Positions 17,811 through 26,255 of a stretch of 64,000 nucleotides of DNA are shown here, piece by piece. Every line of letters starts with the position of its first letter. Positions within the stretch are counted from its first letter, which is position 1. This DNA is from Chitinophagaceae bacterium (GTDB lineage Bacteria > Bacteroidota > Bacteroidia > Chitinophagales > Chitinophagaceae), in assembly GCA_014879565.1 (NCBI GenBank), contig JACSRW010000031.1:1-64000 (forward strand). Direction: 5' to 3'. A program made the translations under genes and the position numbers. The notes below the pieces were generated by a model. That model searched no databases. It saw only the letters and a program-made list of their open reading frames with translations, and was not told the DNA's origin.

Positions 17811-19442
17811 TTATTCCTCCGCCAGGAAGGGATAGCGGTAATCCACCGGCGGATTGAATGTTTCCTTGATCGTCCGGGCACTCAGCCAGCGGTAGAGATT
17901 CAGGATAGAACCGGCCTTATCATTGGTGCCACTGGCCCGGGCGCCGCCAAAAGGCTGCTGGCCCACGACCGCGCCGGTCGGTTTGTCATTGATATAAAAA
18001 TTACCCGCCGCATTCCGCAGTTTTTGCGTAGCCAGTTCTACTGCCGCCCTGTCCTGCGCTATGATAGAACCGGTCAGCGCATAGGGCGAGGTATTGTCCA
18101 GCAGTTCCAGTGTTTTTTCAAAACTCCCCGCCGGGTAGACATATACAGTCAGAACAGGACCGAAGATCTCTTCACACATAGTGACGTACCTGGGATCTTT
18201 TGCCTGGATCACGGTAGGCTCCACAAACCAGCCCTTTTTACTGTCGCAGGTACCGCCTGCCCAGATTTCCGCCTGGGGAGATTTGCGGGCATTGTCAATA
18301 TAGCGTTTGATATTATTGAAGCTTTTTTCGTCAATCACCGCGTTGATAAAGTTGGTGAAGTCTTCCGGGCTGCCCATTTTAAAGCTCTTCACCCCGGCCA
18401 CCAGTTTCTTTTTCACAGCAGCCGCCAGGTTGGAAGGTATATAGGCCCGGGAAGCCGCTGAACATTTCTGTCCCTGGTACTCAAACGCACCCCGGAGCAA
18501 TGCTGTGGCCACCACATCGGGATCGGCGCTCTTGTGTACCATTACAAAGTCCTTTCCACCGGTCTCTCCCACGATCCGGGGATAACTGCGGTAGTTGGGC
18601 ATATTTTTCCCGATCGTCTCCCACATATTATTGAACACACCGGTTGAGCCGGTAAAATGTACCCCGGCGAAATCACGGTGATTGAAGCACACCTTACCCA
18701 CAGTAGGGCCGTCCACATATACCAGATTGATCACCCCGTCGGGTAATCCGGCTTCCATCATAATCCGCATAAACATGGAGGCCGAGTACACCTGTGTATT
18801 GGCGCATTTCCATACCACCACATTGCCGCACATGGCTGCTGAAGTGGGCAGGTTTCCACCGATCGCCGTGAAATTAAACGGGGTGACGGCCAGTACAAAT
18901 CCTTCAAGCGGCCGGTACTCAAGCCGGTTGTGCATACCCGGTCCGCTGATGGGCTGCTGCTTATAGATTTCTGATAAAAAATGAACGTTGAAACGCAGGA
19001 AGTCCACAATCTCGCAGGCACTGTCAATCTCTGCCTGGAAGGCGTTCTTGCTCTGGCCCAGCATGGTGGTGCCGTTCATGTAGGGCCGGTATTTGGTGGC
19101 AATCAGATCAGCTGCTTTCAGAAAAATATTCGCCCGGTTTTCCCAGCTCATAGCCGCCCATTTTTCTTTGGCAGCGAGCGCGGCTTCCACGGCCATCTTT
19201 ACATGCTTTTCCTCTCCGGCATGGAAATAACCCAGGGTATGGGCCGTTTCATGCGGGGGGTGAATGGCCCGTTTATTACTGGTACGTACTTCCTGTCCGC
19301 CGATATACATGGGGATATCCGCGGTCTGGCTTTTCAGTTCAGCCAGTACTTCCTTGAGTCTTTTTTTCTCAGGACTGTCAGGGGCGTAGGACAAAACCGG
19401 TTCATTTACCGGCATCGGGTATGAAAAGGTTCCGAATGACAT
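17811..19442 (-). CDS. pruA: L-glutamate gamma-semialdehyde dehydrogenase
   Basis: 543 residues, an aldehyde dehydrogenase of the group that oxidises L-glutamate 5-semialdehyde (1-pyrroline-5-carboxylate) to glutamate with NAD+ in proline and arginine breakdown. The active-site cysteine is in FEYQGQKCSAASR and the general-base glutamate in VGETGGKDFVM. The N-terminal stretch NEPVLSYAPDSPEK matches the stand-alone (PutA-independent) form. No proline dehydrogenase lies in the window, so that step is encoded elsewhere. It has its own promoter box and is monocistronic. Confidence 0.94.
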   Translation of the reverse strand: MSFGTFSYPMPVNEPVLSYAPDSPEKKRLKEVLAELKSQTADIPMYIGGQEVRTSNKRAIHPPHETAHTLGYFHAGEEKHVKMAVEAALAAKEKWAAMSWENRANIFLKAADLIATKYRPYMNGTTMLGQSKNAFQAEIDSACEIVDFLRFNVHFLSEIYKQQPISGPGMHNRLEYRPLEGFVLAVTPFNFTAIGGNLPTSAAMCGNVVVWKCANTQVYSASMFMRIMMEAGLPDGVINLVYVDGPTVGKVCFNHRDFAGVHFTGSTGVFNNMWETIGKNMPNYRSYPRIVGETGGKDFVMVHKSADPDVVATALLRGAFEYQGQKCSAASRAYIPSNLAAAVKKKLVAGVKSFKMGSPEDFTNFINAVIDEKSFNNIKRYIDNARKSPQAEIWAGGTCDSKKGWFVEPTVIQAKDPRYVTMCEEIFGPVLTVYVYPAGSFEKTLELLDNTSPYALTGSIIAQDRAAVELATQKLRNAAGNFYINDKPTGAVVGQQPFGGARASGTNDKAGSILNLYRWLSARTIKETFNPPVDYRYPFLAEE

Positions 19443-19446
19443 ATAG

Positions 19447-19454
19447 CAAATTTA
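19447..19454 (-). promoter_or_regulatory. TAnnTTTG promoter box of pruA
   Basis: TAAATTTG, then CTAT, then ATG: the same layout as pyrR, with 4 nt between box and start codon. A leaderless mRNA is predicted. Confidence 0.65.
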
Positions 19455-19505
19455 ATCAGGTAAAGTTAGCGTGTTCGGGTTCAAAAAAATGTGACGGCCG
19501 TTCCC

Positions 19506-20598
19506 TCAGGATTCCGCCTCTTTTTCACTCATCAGGAAGGCCTTGATAAAACCATCCAGGTCACCGTCCATCACCGGCTGGATATTCCCGGTTTCAAAGT
19601 CGGTACGGTGATCCTTGATCATTTTATACGGATGGAAAACATAACTCCGGATCTGGCTGCCCCATTCAATCTTTTTCTTTTTGCTGTTCGCCGCATCCCG
19701 GACCTCATTACGTTTCCGCAATTCTTCCTCATAGAGCCGGCTTTTCAGCATGGTCATGGCTTTTTCCCGGTTGCCCAGCTGGGTTCTTTCCGTCTGACAG
19801 ACAACCGTAATTCCTGTGGGTATATGGGTCAGGAATACCTTGGTTTCCACTTTGTTTACATTCTGGCCTCCTGCCCCGCCGCTACGGGCTGTTTCCATTT
19901 TCACATCACTGTCCTTTACCTCAATATTGATGGTATCATCCACCAGGGGGTAAACAAATACGGAACAGAATGAAGTATGCCGGCGGGCATTACTGTCGAA
20001 GGGAGAAATCCGCACCAGCCGGTGCACCCCGCTTTCGGCTTTAAGAAAACCGTAGGCGAATTCCCCGTCAAACTGCAGGGTGGCGGTTTTTATCCCGGCG
20101 CCATCCCCCCAGACCCAGTCCAGTTCAGTGACTTTCCAGCCCTGTTTTTCGCCGTACATCCGGTACATCCGGGCCAGCATTTCGGCCCAGTCCTGGCTTT
20201 CAGTACCCCCGGCTCCCGAATTGATCTGCAATACCGCAGGCAATTCGTCTTCGGGTTCGTTGAGGGTGGCTTTAAACTCCGCGTCATCAAGCATGGCCAG
20301 GGCTTTTTCGTAGGCCTCTTTGGTTTCTTCCTCGGTGGCATCACCCCCTTTCCAGAACTCAAAAAGCACGGCAAAATCCTCCACCGAAGTGTCGGCGGTT
20401 TCATACAGCCTCACCCAGTACTCGTTGACCTTGATGTTTTTCAGAATTTCTGTCGCGCGCTTATTATCGTCCCAGAAGCCCGGGCTCAGCGACAGTTGTT
20501 TGTCTTCGGCTATCTTATATCGTCGGTTCTCGACGTCAAAGAAACCTCCTTATCCCGGCAATGCGGGACCGCATATCCTGTAATTTTTCCTGTGTCAT
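19506..20598 (-). CDS. prfB: Peptide chain release factor 2, made by programmed +1 frameshift
   Basis: The gene is split over two frames. The first runs from ATG at 20598 for 20 codons (MTQEKLQDM...RRFL) and hits TGA at 20538-20536. A +1 shift after CTT skips one base, and reading continues as GAC GTC GAG from 20537 to the stop at 19506, giving 363 residues, close to the usual 365. The product recognises UGA and UAA and triggers peptide release. The SPF stop-codon-recognition tripeptide is at about 198-200 and the catalytic GGQ at about 243-245. If annotated without the shift the protein loses its first 61 residues. The frameshift makes RF2 self-limiting: low RF2 leaves the TGA unread and favours the shift. 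Confidence 0.96.
20535..20550 (-). promoter_or_regulatory. RF2 programmed frameshift site
   Basis: Reads AGGAGG-TTT-CTT-TGA-C on the minus strand: a perfect internal Shine-Dalgarno hexamer (20550-20545), a 3-nt spacer, the slippery CTT codon and the TGA stop followed by C. This is the same arrangement and spacing as the known E. coli prfB site. Confidence 0.95.
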
Positions 20599-20603
20599 GG
20601 GCG

Positions 20604-20611
20604 CAAAGGTA
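20604..20611 (-). promoter_or_regulatory. TAnnTTTG promoter box of prfB
   Basis: TACCTTTG followed by CGCCC and ATG, a 5-nt gap. The mRNA is predicted to be leaderless, or nearly so, which supports the ATG at 20598 as the true start. Confidence 0.65.
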
Positions 20612-20694
20612 AGGGAAAGCCTGTTTTTTTCCTTCTGCGGTACCGATCTTTTGCGGATATTTAGGGTTATATAACCGGAACAAAAACCTGCATA

Positions 20695-21525
20695 ATGAAA
20701 AAGATCCTTTTCTCCGGCCTCGCCCTGCTGGCACTGGCCTGCAATAATTCTGCTGAGACCAAAAAAGAAACCGACATGAACCAGCCAAAACTCAAAACGG
20801 AAGCCATTACTTATTCTCCCGAAGGAAGTAAAGACAGCCTGGTGCTGGACGGGTATATTGCCTGGGACGAAAACAAGGAAGGCAAAAGACCGGCCATATT
20901 GGTGGTGCATGAATGGTGGGGACAGAATGAATATATCAGAAGAAGAGTACGTGAACTGGCAGAGCTGGGCTATATCGCCATGGCTGTTGATTTTTATGGA
21001 AACGGGAAAAGGGCCGATAATCCCACCGATGCGGGCAACCTGGCCACCCCTTTTTATAAAGATCCCCTGATGGCGCAACAGCGTTTTGATGCCGCACTCG
21101 CTGCATTGAAAAAATACCCGCAGACCGATCCGGCCAATATCGCGGCTATTGGTTACTGCTTTGGGGGCACCCAGGTAATAAATATGGCCAATCTCGGGGA
21201 AGACTTAAAAGGGGTAGTGAGTTTTCACGGCGGACTGGAAGTCGTAAAACCGGAAAAAGGCAAACTCAAAGCACAGGTGCTGGTTTGCCATGGCGCGGCA
21301 GATCCCTTTGTTCCGCAGGAACAGGTGGATAAATTCAGGCAGCAAATGGATTCCGCCGGAGCTGTTTATACTTTTAAAGCCTATGAAGGCGCCACTCACG
21401 CCTTCAGTAATCCCGATGCCACAGCTACCGGCCAGAAATTCAATATCCCGATTGCATATAACGCGCAGGCCGATACCGCTTCCTGGAAGGATATGAAAGT
21501 GTTTTTTGGAACAATCTTTAAATAG
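20695..21525 (+). CDS. Dienelactone hydrolase family lipoprotein
   Basis: 276 residues with an alpha/beta-hydrolase fold. The signal peptide ends in LLALAC, so Cys16 is the probable lipidation site and the enzyme is membrane-anchored outside the cytoplasm. Recognisable parts are VVHEWWGQNEYIRRR, the nucleophile elbow GYCFGG (Cys as in dienelactone hydrolase), and the later Asp and His (HGAADPFVP; ATHAFSNP). Classical family members open the lactone ring of dienelactones, but lipoprotein versions are general esterase-like enzymes of unknown substrate. A hairpin terminator is seen only 430 nt downstream, beyond the repeat array. Confidence 0.85.
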   Translation: MKKILFSGLALLALACNNSAETKKETDMNQPKLKTEAITYSPEGSKDSLVLDGYIAWDENKEGKRPAILVVHEWWGQNEYIRRRVRELAELGYIAMAVDFYGNGKRADNPTDAGNLATPFYKDPLMAQQRFDAALAALKKYPQTDPANIAAIGYCFGGTQVINMANLGEDLKGVVSFHGGLEVVKPEKGKLKAQVLVCHGAADPFVPQEQVDKFRQQMDSAGAVYTFKAYEGATHAFSNPDATATGQKFNIPIAYNAQADTASWKDMKVFFGTIFK

Positions 21526-21529
21526 AGGA

Positions 21530-21932
21530 GAAAAGAACCAAGAACCAAATAACAAGAACCAAGGCCTCCTTTTCATAAGAGTCGCAATCTCGGCACTTGG
21601 TTCTTGGATCCTGGCTTTTGGAATTTTGAGAAAAAGAACCAAGAACCAAATAACAAGAACCAATACCTCCTTTCAAAAAGATCGTAAGCCTGACAATTGG
21701 TTCTTCGGATCTTGGCTCTTGGAATTTTGAGAAAAAGAACCAAGAACCAAATAACAAGAACCAAGGCCACCTTTTGATAAGAATCGCAAGCCCGACAATT
21801 GGTTCTTCGGATCTTGGCTCTTGGAATTTGGGAAAAAGAACCAAGAACCAAATTACAAGAACCAAGGCCTCCTTTTGATAAGAGTCGTATGCTTGACAAT
21901 TGGATCTTGGATCTTGGCTCTTGGTTCTTGCT
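21530..21932 (+). repeat. Four tandem copies of a 101-bp repeat
   Basis: Copies begin at about 21530, 21631, 21732 and 21833, a spacing of 101 nt. Each starts with AAAAAGAACCAAGAACC (itself two heptamers AAGAACC) and ends with TTGGTTCTTCGGATCTTGG or a close variant. The two ends are partly complementary, so adjacent copies can form hairpins (AAGAACCAA with TTGGTTCTT). The array begins 5 nt after the dienelactone hydrolase stop. Frames through the repeat are not genes. Confidence 0.92.
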
Positions 21933-21961
21933 TATTTATCGTAGTTATACGTATTCGTTTC

Positions 21962-21983
21962 GTCCGCCACGGCGGACTTTTTT
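21962..21983 (+). terminator. Intrinsic terminator
   Basis: GTCCGCC and GGCGGAC form a 7-bp palindrome with a minimal loop, followed by six T residues. It is the first good terminator after the dienelactone hydrolase gene, so the 101-bp repeats probably lie within that gene's 3' UTR. Confidence 0.85.
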
Positions 21984-22070
21984 ATTTGCCATCCCTGATG
22001 TACCCGGTTGTAATCCAACATACTAAAATGTGCGACGGAAATTTCCCCCGAAAAAATACGAAGTAATATT

Positions 22071-22853
22071 ATGAGATTCCGGAACCGGATATTATTTTGG
22101 CGGTCCGTACTAAAAACAAACCCTTTGAAAACAAATTTTACCCTTCTCCTGGCCGTGGTATGCGGTCTCTTTTCCTGCAGTAAAGAACGTATTCAGCTTC
22201 CGGTAAAAGCGGAATTTTTGCAAGAGCCCAAACCCTGCCTGATGGAAACCAGTAATCCGGCTGGTCGCAGTTACCTGTCTGATTCACTGGTTGAATTTAA
22301 TTGTGCCGACAAGTATTGCGGATTTATGCCCCTGAGCAGCCGGAACTACTGGGTGTATGCGGATTCCATTTTCAATAACGGCGTATTTACTGAACTCAGG
22401 TACGATACCCTGCGGTTCCGGAATACAGTTAAATCCGTAAATGACGGGCTGGTCTGGTGGGAAGCCGGGCTTGACCTGGGTTTGCCGGCTAAAATTTATA
22501 CCAGCGACTCTGCTCTTTTCGGTCTGGAAGAAAGAATGTTCAGCAATGGTATCAGGGATGTGAAAAGGGAATTTGGTCTGTTTGCGGGTGATTCGGTACG
22601 TTATCTCTCCGGTTTCCGGGATGCGGCAGCCATTACCCGCAGCCTGAAATGGAACAATCCGGTTCATACTGAAGCCGGTGATTTTACCGGCTGTCTTTAT
22701 ATTGATAAAAACGCCCGTAATTACCGCCGTGACCAGGTGTTCTTCAAGCCCGGGATCGGTGTTATCCGATACGTGCGGGAAGAAGCCCCGATGGGCAGTC
22801 CGCGGGTGAAACTACAGCGGATCAGCACCCTGGTGAGTTATTCATTTGAATAA
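22071..22853 (+). CDS. Lipoprotein of unknown function
   Basis: 260 residues and no family recognised. The N-terminus has a basic stretch, a hydrophobic segment and a lipobox (GLFSC, Cys36), so it is probably anchored in the membrane. The mature part is rich in Tyr, Trp and Arg, with several short strand-like segments (NYWVYADSIFNNG, VFFKPGIGVIRYVRE). The last motif resembles the closing strand of extracellular beta-structured domains in Bacteroidota lipoproteins. The first ATG is used; it lies 88 nt after a terminator. No partner gene is apparent. Confidence 0.7.
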   Translation: MRFRNRILFWRSVLKTNPLKTNFTLLLAVVCGLFSCSKERIQLPVKAEFLQEPKPCLMETSNPAGRSYLSDSLVEFNCADKYCGFMPLSSRNYWVYADSIFNNGVFTELRYDTLRFRNTVKSVNDGLVWWEAGLDLGLPAKIYTSDSALFGLEERMFSNGIRDVKREFGLFAGDSVRYLSGFRDAAAITRSLKWNNPVHTEAGDFTGCLYIDKNARNYRRDQVFFKPGIGVIRYVREEAPMGSPRVKLQRISTLVSYSFE

Positions 22854-22863
22854 ATCCTGTTTC

Positions 22864-23700
22864 TCAGCTATCGATTTTTTTGGTTTCCAGCCGCAGGGCC
22901 AGTTCATCCAGCATTTCTGCGTATTCTGCGGTGAAACTGTCACCCTTTGTATCCAGTCTGAATTTGGCCATGCTGATGGCTCCCTTGAGCATATAATGGG
23001 CGATTTCGGCCTGCTGTTCATTGAAGAAAAGTGCATTAAACAGGGATTCCGGATTAAAGTTTTTAAGTCCGATACCATGGCGGTAAAAATTCAGCGGCAG
23101 GATAATCCGGCCGGGAATAAAATAGGATGACTCTTTGGACAGATACCGGAAATAGACCGCATAATACCTGAGCATTTGCACCAAACGGTCACGTATAGCC
23201 GATTCTGTCTCCTCTTTTTCCGCTTTATACCTCCATTTATTATGCTCCCTTTCAAAAAGAGAAAGGGCTTCTCCCCCCTCAATTTTCTTCAGGTACCATA
23301 TCAGCGGGATTTTTTCTCCTCTTACCTCCGCCTGTTCAGCCAGTTTCAGGTTCCCGTCTTCATCATATCCATCAAAACGTGCTTTAAAGGGTTCAAAACC
23401 CCGGCCGCCATTGGTGACCTGCAGCCGGTCGTTTTCCTTGAGCGACCATTGTCCTTTGATCAGAACACTGTCGAGTTGCCGGAATCCCCCGTTTTCATCA
23501 AATTTCAGCAGCTTGAGACAGCGGATACCGGTGAAGGAGTCCTGGGTAGCAGTATAGATCTCTTCCTGTTTACGGGTTTTAACTGCCTCGCGGGGATAAA
23601 GGACAATCCAGTTACCCCGGATTTGTTCAACCAGTGATTTTTCTTCCGGTTGATTACAGGCTGTAATGAGGATAAGGAGGATCAGTATAAGGTAACGCAT
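22864..23700 (-). CDS. Lipoprotein of unknown function with a lipocalin-like front half
   Basis: 278 residues counted from the ATG at 23700 (the frame also opens with TTG two codons earlier). The signal peptide MRYLILILLILITAC marks a lipoprotein. The front half (GNWIVLYPREAV, GQWSLKENDRLQV) has the GxW pattern of lipocalin-like domains in Bacteroidota. The rear half is helical and charged and ends EYAEMLDELALRLETKK. Nothing reveals a substrate. The strong promoter box sits 3 nt before the ATG. It converges on the gene at 22071-22853, with 10 nt between stop codons. Confidence 0.72.
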   Translation of the reverse strand: MRYLILILLILITACNQPEEKSLVEQIRGNWIVLYPREAVKTRKQEEIYTATQDSFTGIRCLKLLKFDENGGFRQLDSVLIKGQWSLKENDRLQVTNGGRGFEPFKARFDGYDEDGNLKLAEQAEVRGEKIPLIWYLKKIEGGEALSLFEREHNKWRYKAEKEETESAIRDRLVQMLRYYAVYFRYLSKESSYFIPGRIILPLNFYRHGIGLKNFNPESLFNALFFNEQQAEIAHYMLKGAISMAKFRLDTKGDSFTAEYAEMLDELALRLETKKIDS

Positions 23701-23703
23701 CCG

Positions 23704-23711
23704 CAAATATA
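23704..23711 (-). promoter_or_regulatory. TAnnTTTG promoter box
   Basis: TATATTTG, then CGG, then ATG, leaving 3 nt between box and start codon of the lipoprotein gene at 22864-23700. It supports that ATG and predicts a leaderless mRNA. Confidence 0.6.
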
Positions 23712-23799
23712 AGCGACTGCCGGAAAGCTATTCCTGATCCCATGGCCCGGGAGGAAAAACTTTCCGGCAGTCAGCTGTCATAACCAGAATCTGAAAATA

Positions 23800-24714
23800 T
23801 TACGGCAGGGTGATCATTCTTGAATTCGCCCCGTTATTCCATGTCAGCAGGGCTTTGTTATCACAATCGCCGTTGTTCGGCGCGCCGAAGTCAAGGAAAA
23901 GTACCCGGCTGTTGATGCGGATCTTCAGTTTACCGTCACTGATCCAGTGGCAGACAGTCTTTTTCACCAGCGGGGTTTCCGTATTCAGGTTAACGGTAAC
24001 GCCATTATTAAACTGAGTGGAGGACCGGGTTTCAATTTTGAATACATCGTCCCTTACCGGGCGGGTATTCCCTCCTTCCACCTGGCGCACATATTTCATA
24101 CTGTTGTACTGGTAGCCTCTTCCGTTCGGATGTGTCACTTTACCACCCACTACCTGTACGGTGAATTTGATATTCCCGTTTTCGCTGAGATTGCTCAGGA
24201 TCTTTGTACCCTCGATTTTTGCCCGGTTCAGGTAGAAACTGTCAAGTGCGATGGTCATCACCGCGCCGGGACGGCGGATCGGGGCGGTCAGGTGAATTAT
24301 GATCGCACCGCGGCGGTATTTCCCGTCTGCACAGAGACAACCCACCGGACCGAAATCAATGGTAACGGTTTTGGGATAAGTGCTGTCATTGGGGGTTACG
24401 GTAATCTCCGCGCAGGGACCGAGCCGGAGGCGCAGTTCTGCAAAAGGGAAAAGACGTCCGGTAGAAGCCTCTTCACCGCGACCGTACATACTGGTTTCGC
24501 CTTCTTCCTCAGCGGCCAGCATACTCACGTCTTCCACATCATCAAATCCGGCTTCGGCCTGTACACTTTCATCGGATAAGGTGGTGGCTTCTTCTTCAGT
24601 GACGGTTTCATTGCCGGCAGAAAGACTGCTTTCCTTCTGGCAGGATACGAGAACAAAAAGCATCAGGGCCGCTACTACGGTGCTGAGGCGGGAGAGCATT
24701 GATAAAGTTTTCAT
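23800..24714 (-). CDS. Secreted lipoprotein of unknown function with acidic linker
   Basis: 304 residues from the ATG at 24714, which starts a lipoprotein signal peptide (lipobox LVSC). The longer frame upstream lacks any signal and runs into the divergent gene's leader. After the lipid anchor comes a very acidic stretch of about 60 residues (EEEATTLSDESVQAE, AAEEEGE) that probably acts as a flexible spacer, then a beta-rich globular domain with six cysteines (LGPCAEITVTPND, PVGCLCADG, TVCHWISDG, NNGDCDNK) that could form disulfides. Similar architectures occur as surface lipoproteins in Chitinophagaceae. No family name is recognised. Confidence 0.75.
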   Translation of the reverse strand: MKTLSMLSRLSTVVAALMLFVLVSCQKESSLSAGNETVTEEEATTLSDESVQAEAGFDDVEDVSMLAAEEEGETSMYGRGEEASTGRLFPFAELRLRLGPCAEITVTPNDSTYPKTVTIDFGPVGCLCADGKYRRGAIIIHLTAPIRRPGAVMTIALDSFYLNRAKIEGTKILSNLSENGNIKFTVQVVGGKVTHPNGRGYQYNSMKYVRQVEGGNTRPVRDDVFKIETRSSTQFNNGVTVNLNTETPLVKKTVCHWISDGKLKIRINSRVLFLDFGAPNNGDCDNKALLTWNNGANSRMITLP

Positions 24715-24809
24715 GGCTATACTTTTTTTGTGGTAAATGTTTAACGAAAATTTGGATGCGGACGGCGCAGGAAAGTTTAAAGACCGGTAAAAAAAATTAT
24801 TTTGCGGGA

Positions 24810-25706
24810 ATGAAAACACTCACCGGTTATATACGCAGTTTTCTGAGTGACAGTGATAAAAGCACTTTATTCTTCACGAGTATTTTTTGCGGGGCCATTA
24901 TATTTATCAATTATCAGTTCGGACTGGAAACCGGTATTCAAAAAAAATTATCTGTCCCCTTTAAACTTATCGCCTGGTATGCAGTCTTTCTCGCCGCGCT
25001 GGGTTTGCCCCTGCTGATCGGTCTCCGGAATACAACACAACGCCCATTTTCCCCTTTATTTTTCGGGACCGTTTTTCTTGCTCCTTTTTTGTTTGCCTGC
25101 AAATATGTACTCCGTGTCCCCCTGTCTGTTACCGGAGACCCGGTGCTGAACCAGGCCTGGAATAAAATACTGTACTGGCCGCTTTTACTGGCAGCCCTGC
25201 TGCTGGTATTATATCTTTTGAACCGTTTCTTTTACCATGATCGCAGTTTTTTTGGTCTCCGGAACCGTCTGAAAAACGCAGACTGGTACTGGCTGCTGCT
25301 GGTACTGATGATTCCGCTTGTCTTGCTGGCCGCCACACAGCCCGATTTCCAGGCGGTATATCCCAAGTTAAAAATGCTAACGCCCGGTGAATCACTTTCC
25401 GGCATACCGGTCTGGCAGGCCTTTTTTTTTGAACTGAGTTATGGCAGTGATTTTCTCGGGATAGAATTATTCTTTCGCGGCTTCCTGGTCTTAACCCTTT
25501 CCCGCTGGTTAGGCAGGGAGGCCATTCTTCCCATTGCAGTATTTTATTGCAGTATCCATTTCGGTAAACCGCTGGGAGAATGTATCAGCTCCTATTTCGG
25601 GGGTATTATACTGGGGGTGATCGTTTATCATACCCGCAGTATTCGCGGGGGATTACTGGTTCACCTGGGAATTGCCTGGCTGATGGAAATTGCCGGCATG
25701 TTATAA
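24810..25706 (+). CDS. CPBP (CAAX/Abi-like) family membrane protein with altered catalytic motifs
   Basis: 298 residues from the ATG at 24810, with about seven hydrophobic segments. It matches CPBP intramembrane proteases in the last third (IELFFRGFL, SIHFGKPLGE, HLGIAWLME). The usual motif 1 is EExxxR; here the first Glu is Ile (IELFFR). Motif 2 FxxxH reads YCSIH, and the HxxxN-type motif reads HLGIA. Three deviations suggest that the protease may be inactive or work differently. Length and topology are otherwise normal. The upstream ATGs of the frame overlap the divergent lipoprotein gene and have no support. Confidence 0.75.
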   Translation: MKTLTGYIRSFLSDSDKSTLFFTSIFCGAIIFINYQFGLETGIQKKLSVPFKLIAWYAVFLAALGLPLLIGLRNTTQRPFSPLFFGTVFLAPFLFACKYVLRVPLSVTGDPVLNQAWNKILYWPLLLAALLLVLYLLNRFFYHDRSFFGLRNRLKNADWYWLLLVLMIPLVLLAATQPDFQAVYPKLKMLTPGESLSGIPVWQAFFFELSYGSDFLGIELFFRGFLVLTLSRWLGREAILPIAVFYCSIHFGKPLGECISSYFGGIILGVIVYHTRSIRGGLLVHLGIAWLMEIAGML

Positions 25707-25707
25707 A

Positions 25708-25760
25708 GGCGTTTGACGTTTGTTGTTTGTACCTCAAACCCCAAACAACAAACTTCAAAC
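25708..25760 (+). repeat. Heptamer array with inverted arms after the CPBP gene
   Basis: Starts 2 nt after the stop at 25706. Heptamers such as GACGTTT and GTTGTTT are followed, after a turn, by AAACAAC and AAACTTC. GTTTGTTGTTTG (25718-25729) pairs perfectly with CAAACAACAAAC (25742-25753), and outer arms at 25711-25715 and 25756-25760 extend the stem. It sits between the convergent CPBP and RNase P genes. Confidence 0.8.
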
Positions 25761-25761
25761 T

Positions 25762-25768
25762 AAAAAAA
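25762..25768 (-). terminator. U-tract ending RNase P RNA
   Basis: Seven T residues on the minus strand immediately after the closing strand of helix P1 (GGCTTGTAGC). Helix plus U-run is a natural intrinsic terminator. Confidence 0.75.
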
Positions 25769-26251
25769 GCTACAAGCCATAAGCCGGATTCTGTACACTT
25801 CCTGACGGAAGGGACTGCCATTTATCTGTCCCGGCACTTACGCACCGGGATCCATCTGCCTACCCTGTACCGCTCCTGCCTTGCGGCCGTCTCGGACGAG
25901 TCACCCTCAGGCGGTACTATATGTGGCATTTCAGCATGCAAGGTTTACCCGCGAATACTGTTACCAGTATAAGCCGTGGGCTCTTACCCCGCGTTTTCAA
26001 CCTTGCCCTCCGTAGCTTCAGCGAAGGAGGGCCGCTCTTCTCCACGCTAAAGATACTTTTTACCTCAGCGAAGCAGGGTTGCCCCCATTTCCCTGAAGCT
26101 ACATCAGGCGGTTATTTTCTGTGGCACTTTCTCTCTGCCGTTCCTTGGGGAGACAGCAGGCCGGCTCTTCACCGGTGCATTGCTCTGTGCTGTCCGGACT
26201 TTCCTCCCGGTCACCCTTTCGGGTTTACCGCGCGGCAGTCTGGCTTGTAGC
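25769..26251 (-). ncRNA. rnpB: RNase P RNA (catalytic RNA, class A type)
   Basis: The RNA that removes 5' leaders from tRNA precursors. The ends pair exactly as helix P1: GCTACAAGCC (5' end, 26251-26242) with GGCTTGTAGC (25778-25769). Conserved blocks are GAGGAAAGTCCGGAC near the 5' end, CCCACGGC-type P10/P11 sequence with GGTAAGAGCC, and ACAGAATCCGGCTTATGG near the 3' end. The length of about 483 nt is roughly 100 nt above the common bacterial size. The extra sequence lies in the specificity domain and includes a hairpin at 26005-26032 (GCCCTCC/GGAGGGC). Open frames crossing this interval are not genes. Confidence 0.95.
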
Positions 26252-26255
26252 GGTA

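Noticed and set aside
19506-20414. prfB read as a single 302-residue frame
   Set aside because: The upstream codons in the same frame and the CTT-TGA-C site show the gene continues upstream by frameshift.
21205-21899. Minus-strand frames of 108-152 codons across the 101-bp repeats
   Set aside because: The protein is the repeat translated (LVLGSFSQ-type words); no independent support.
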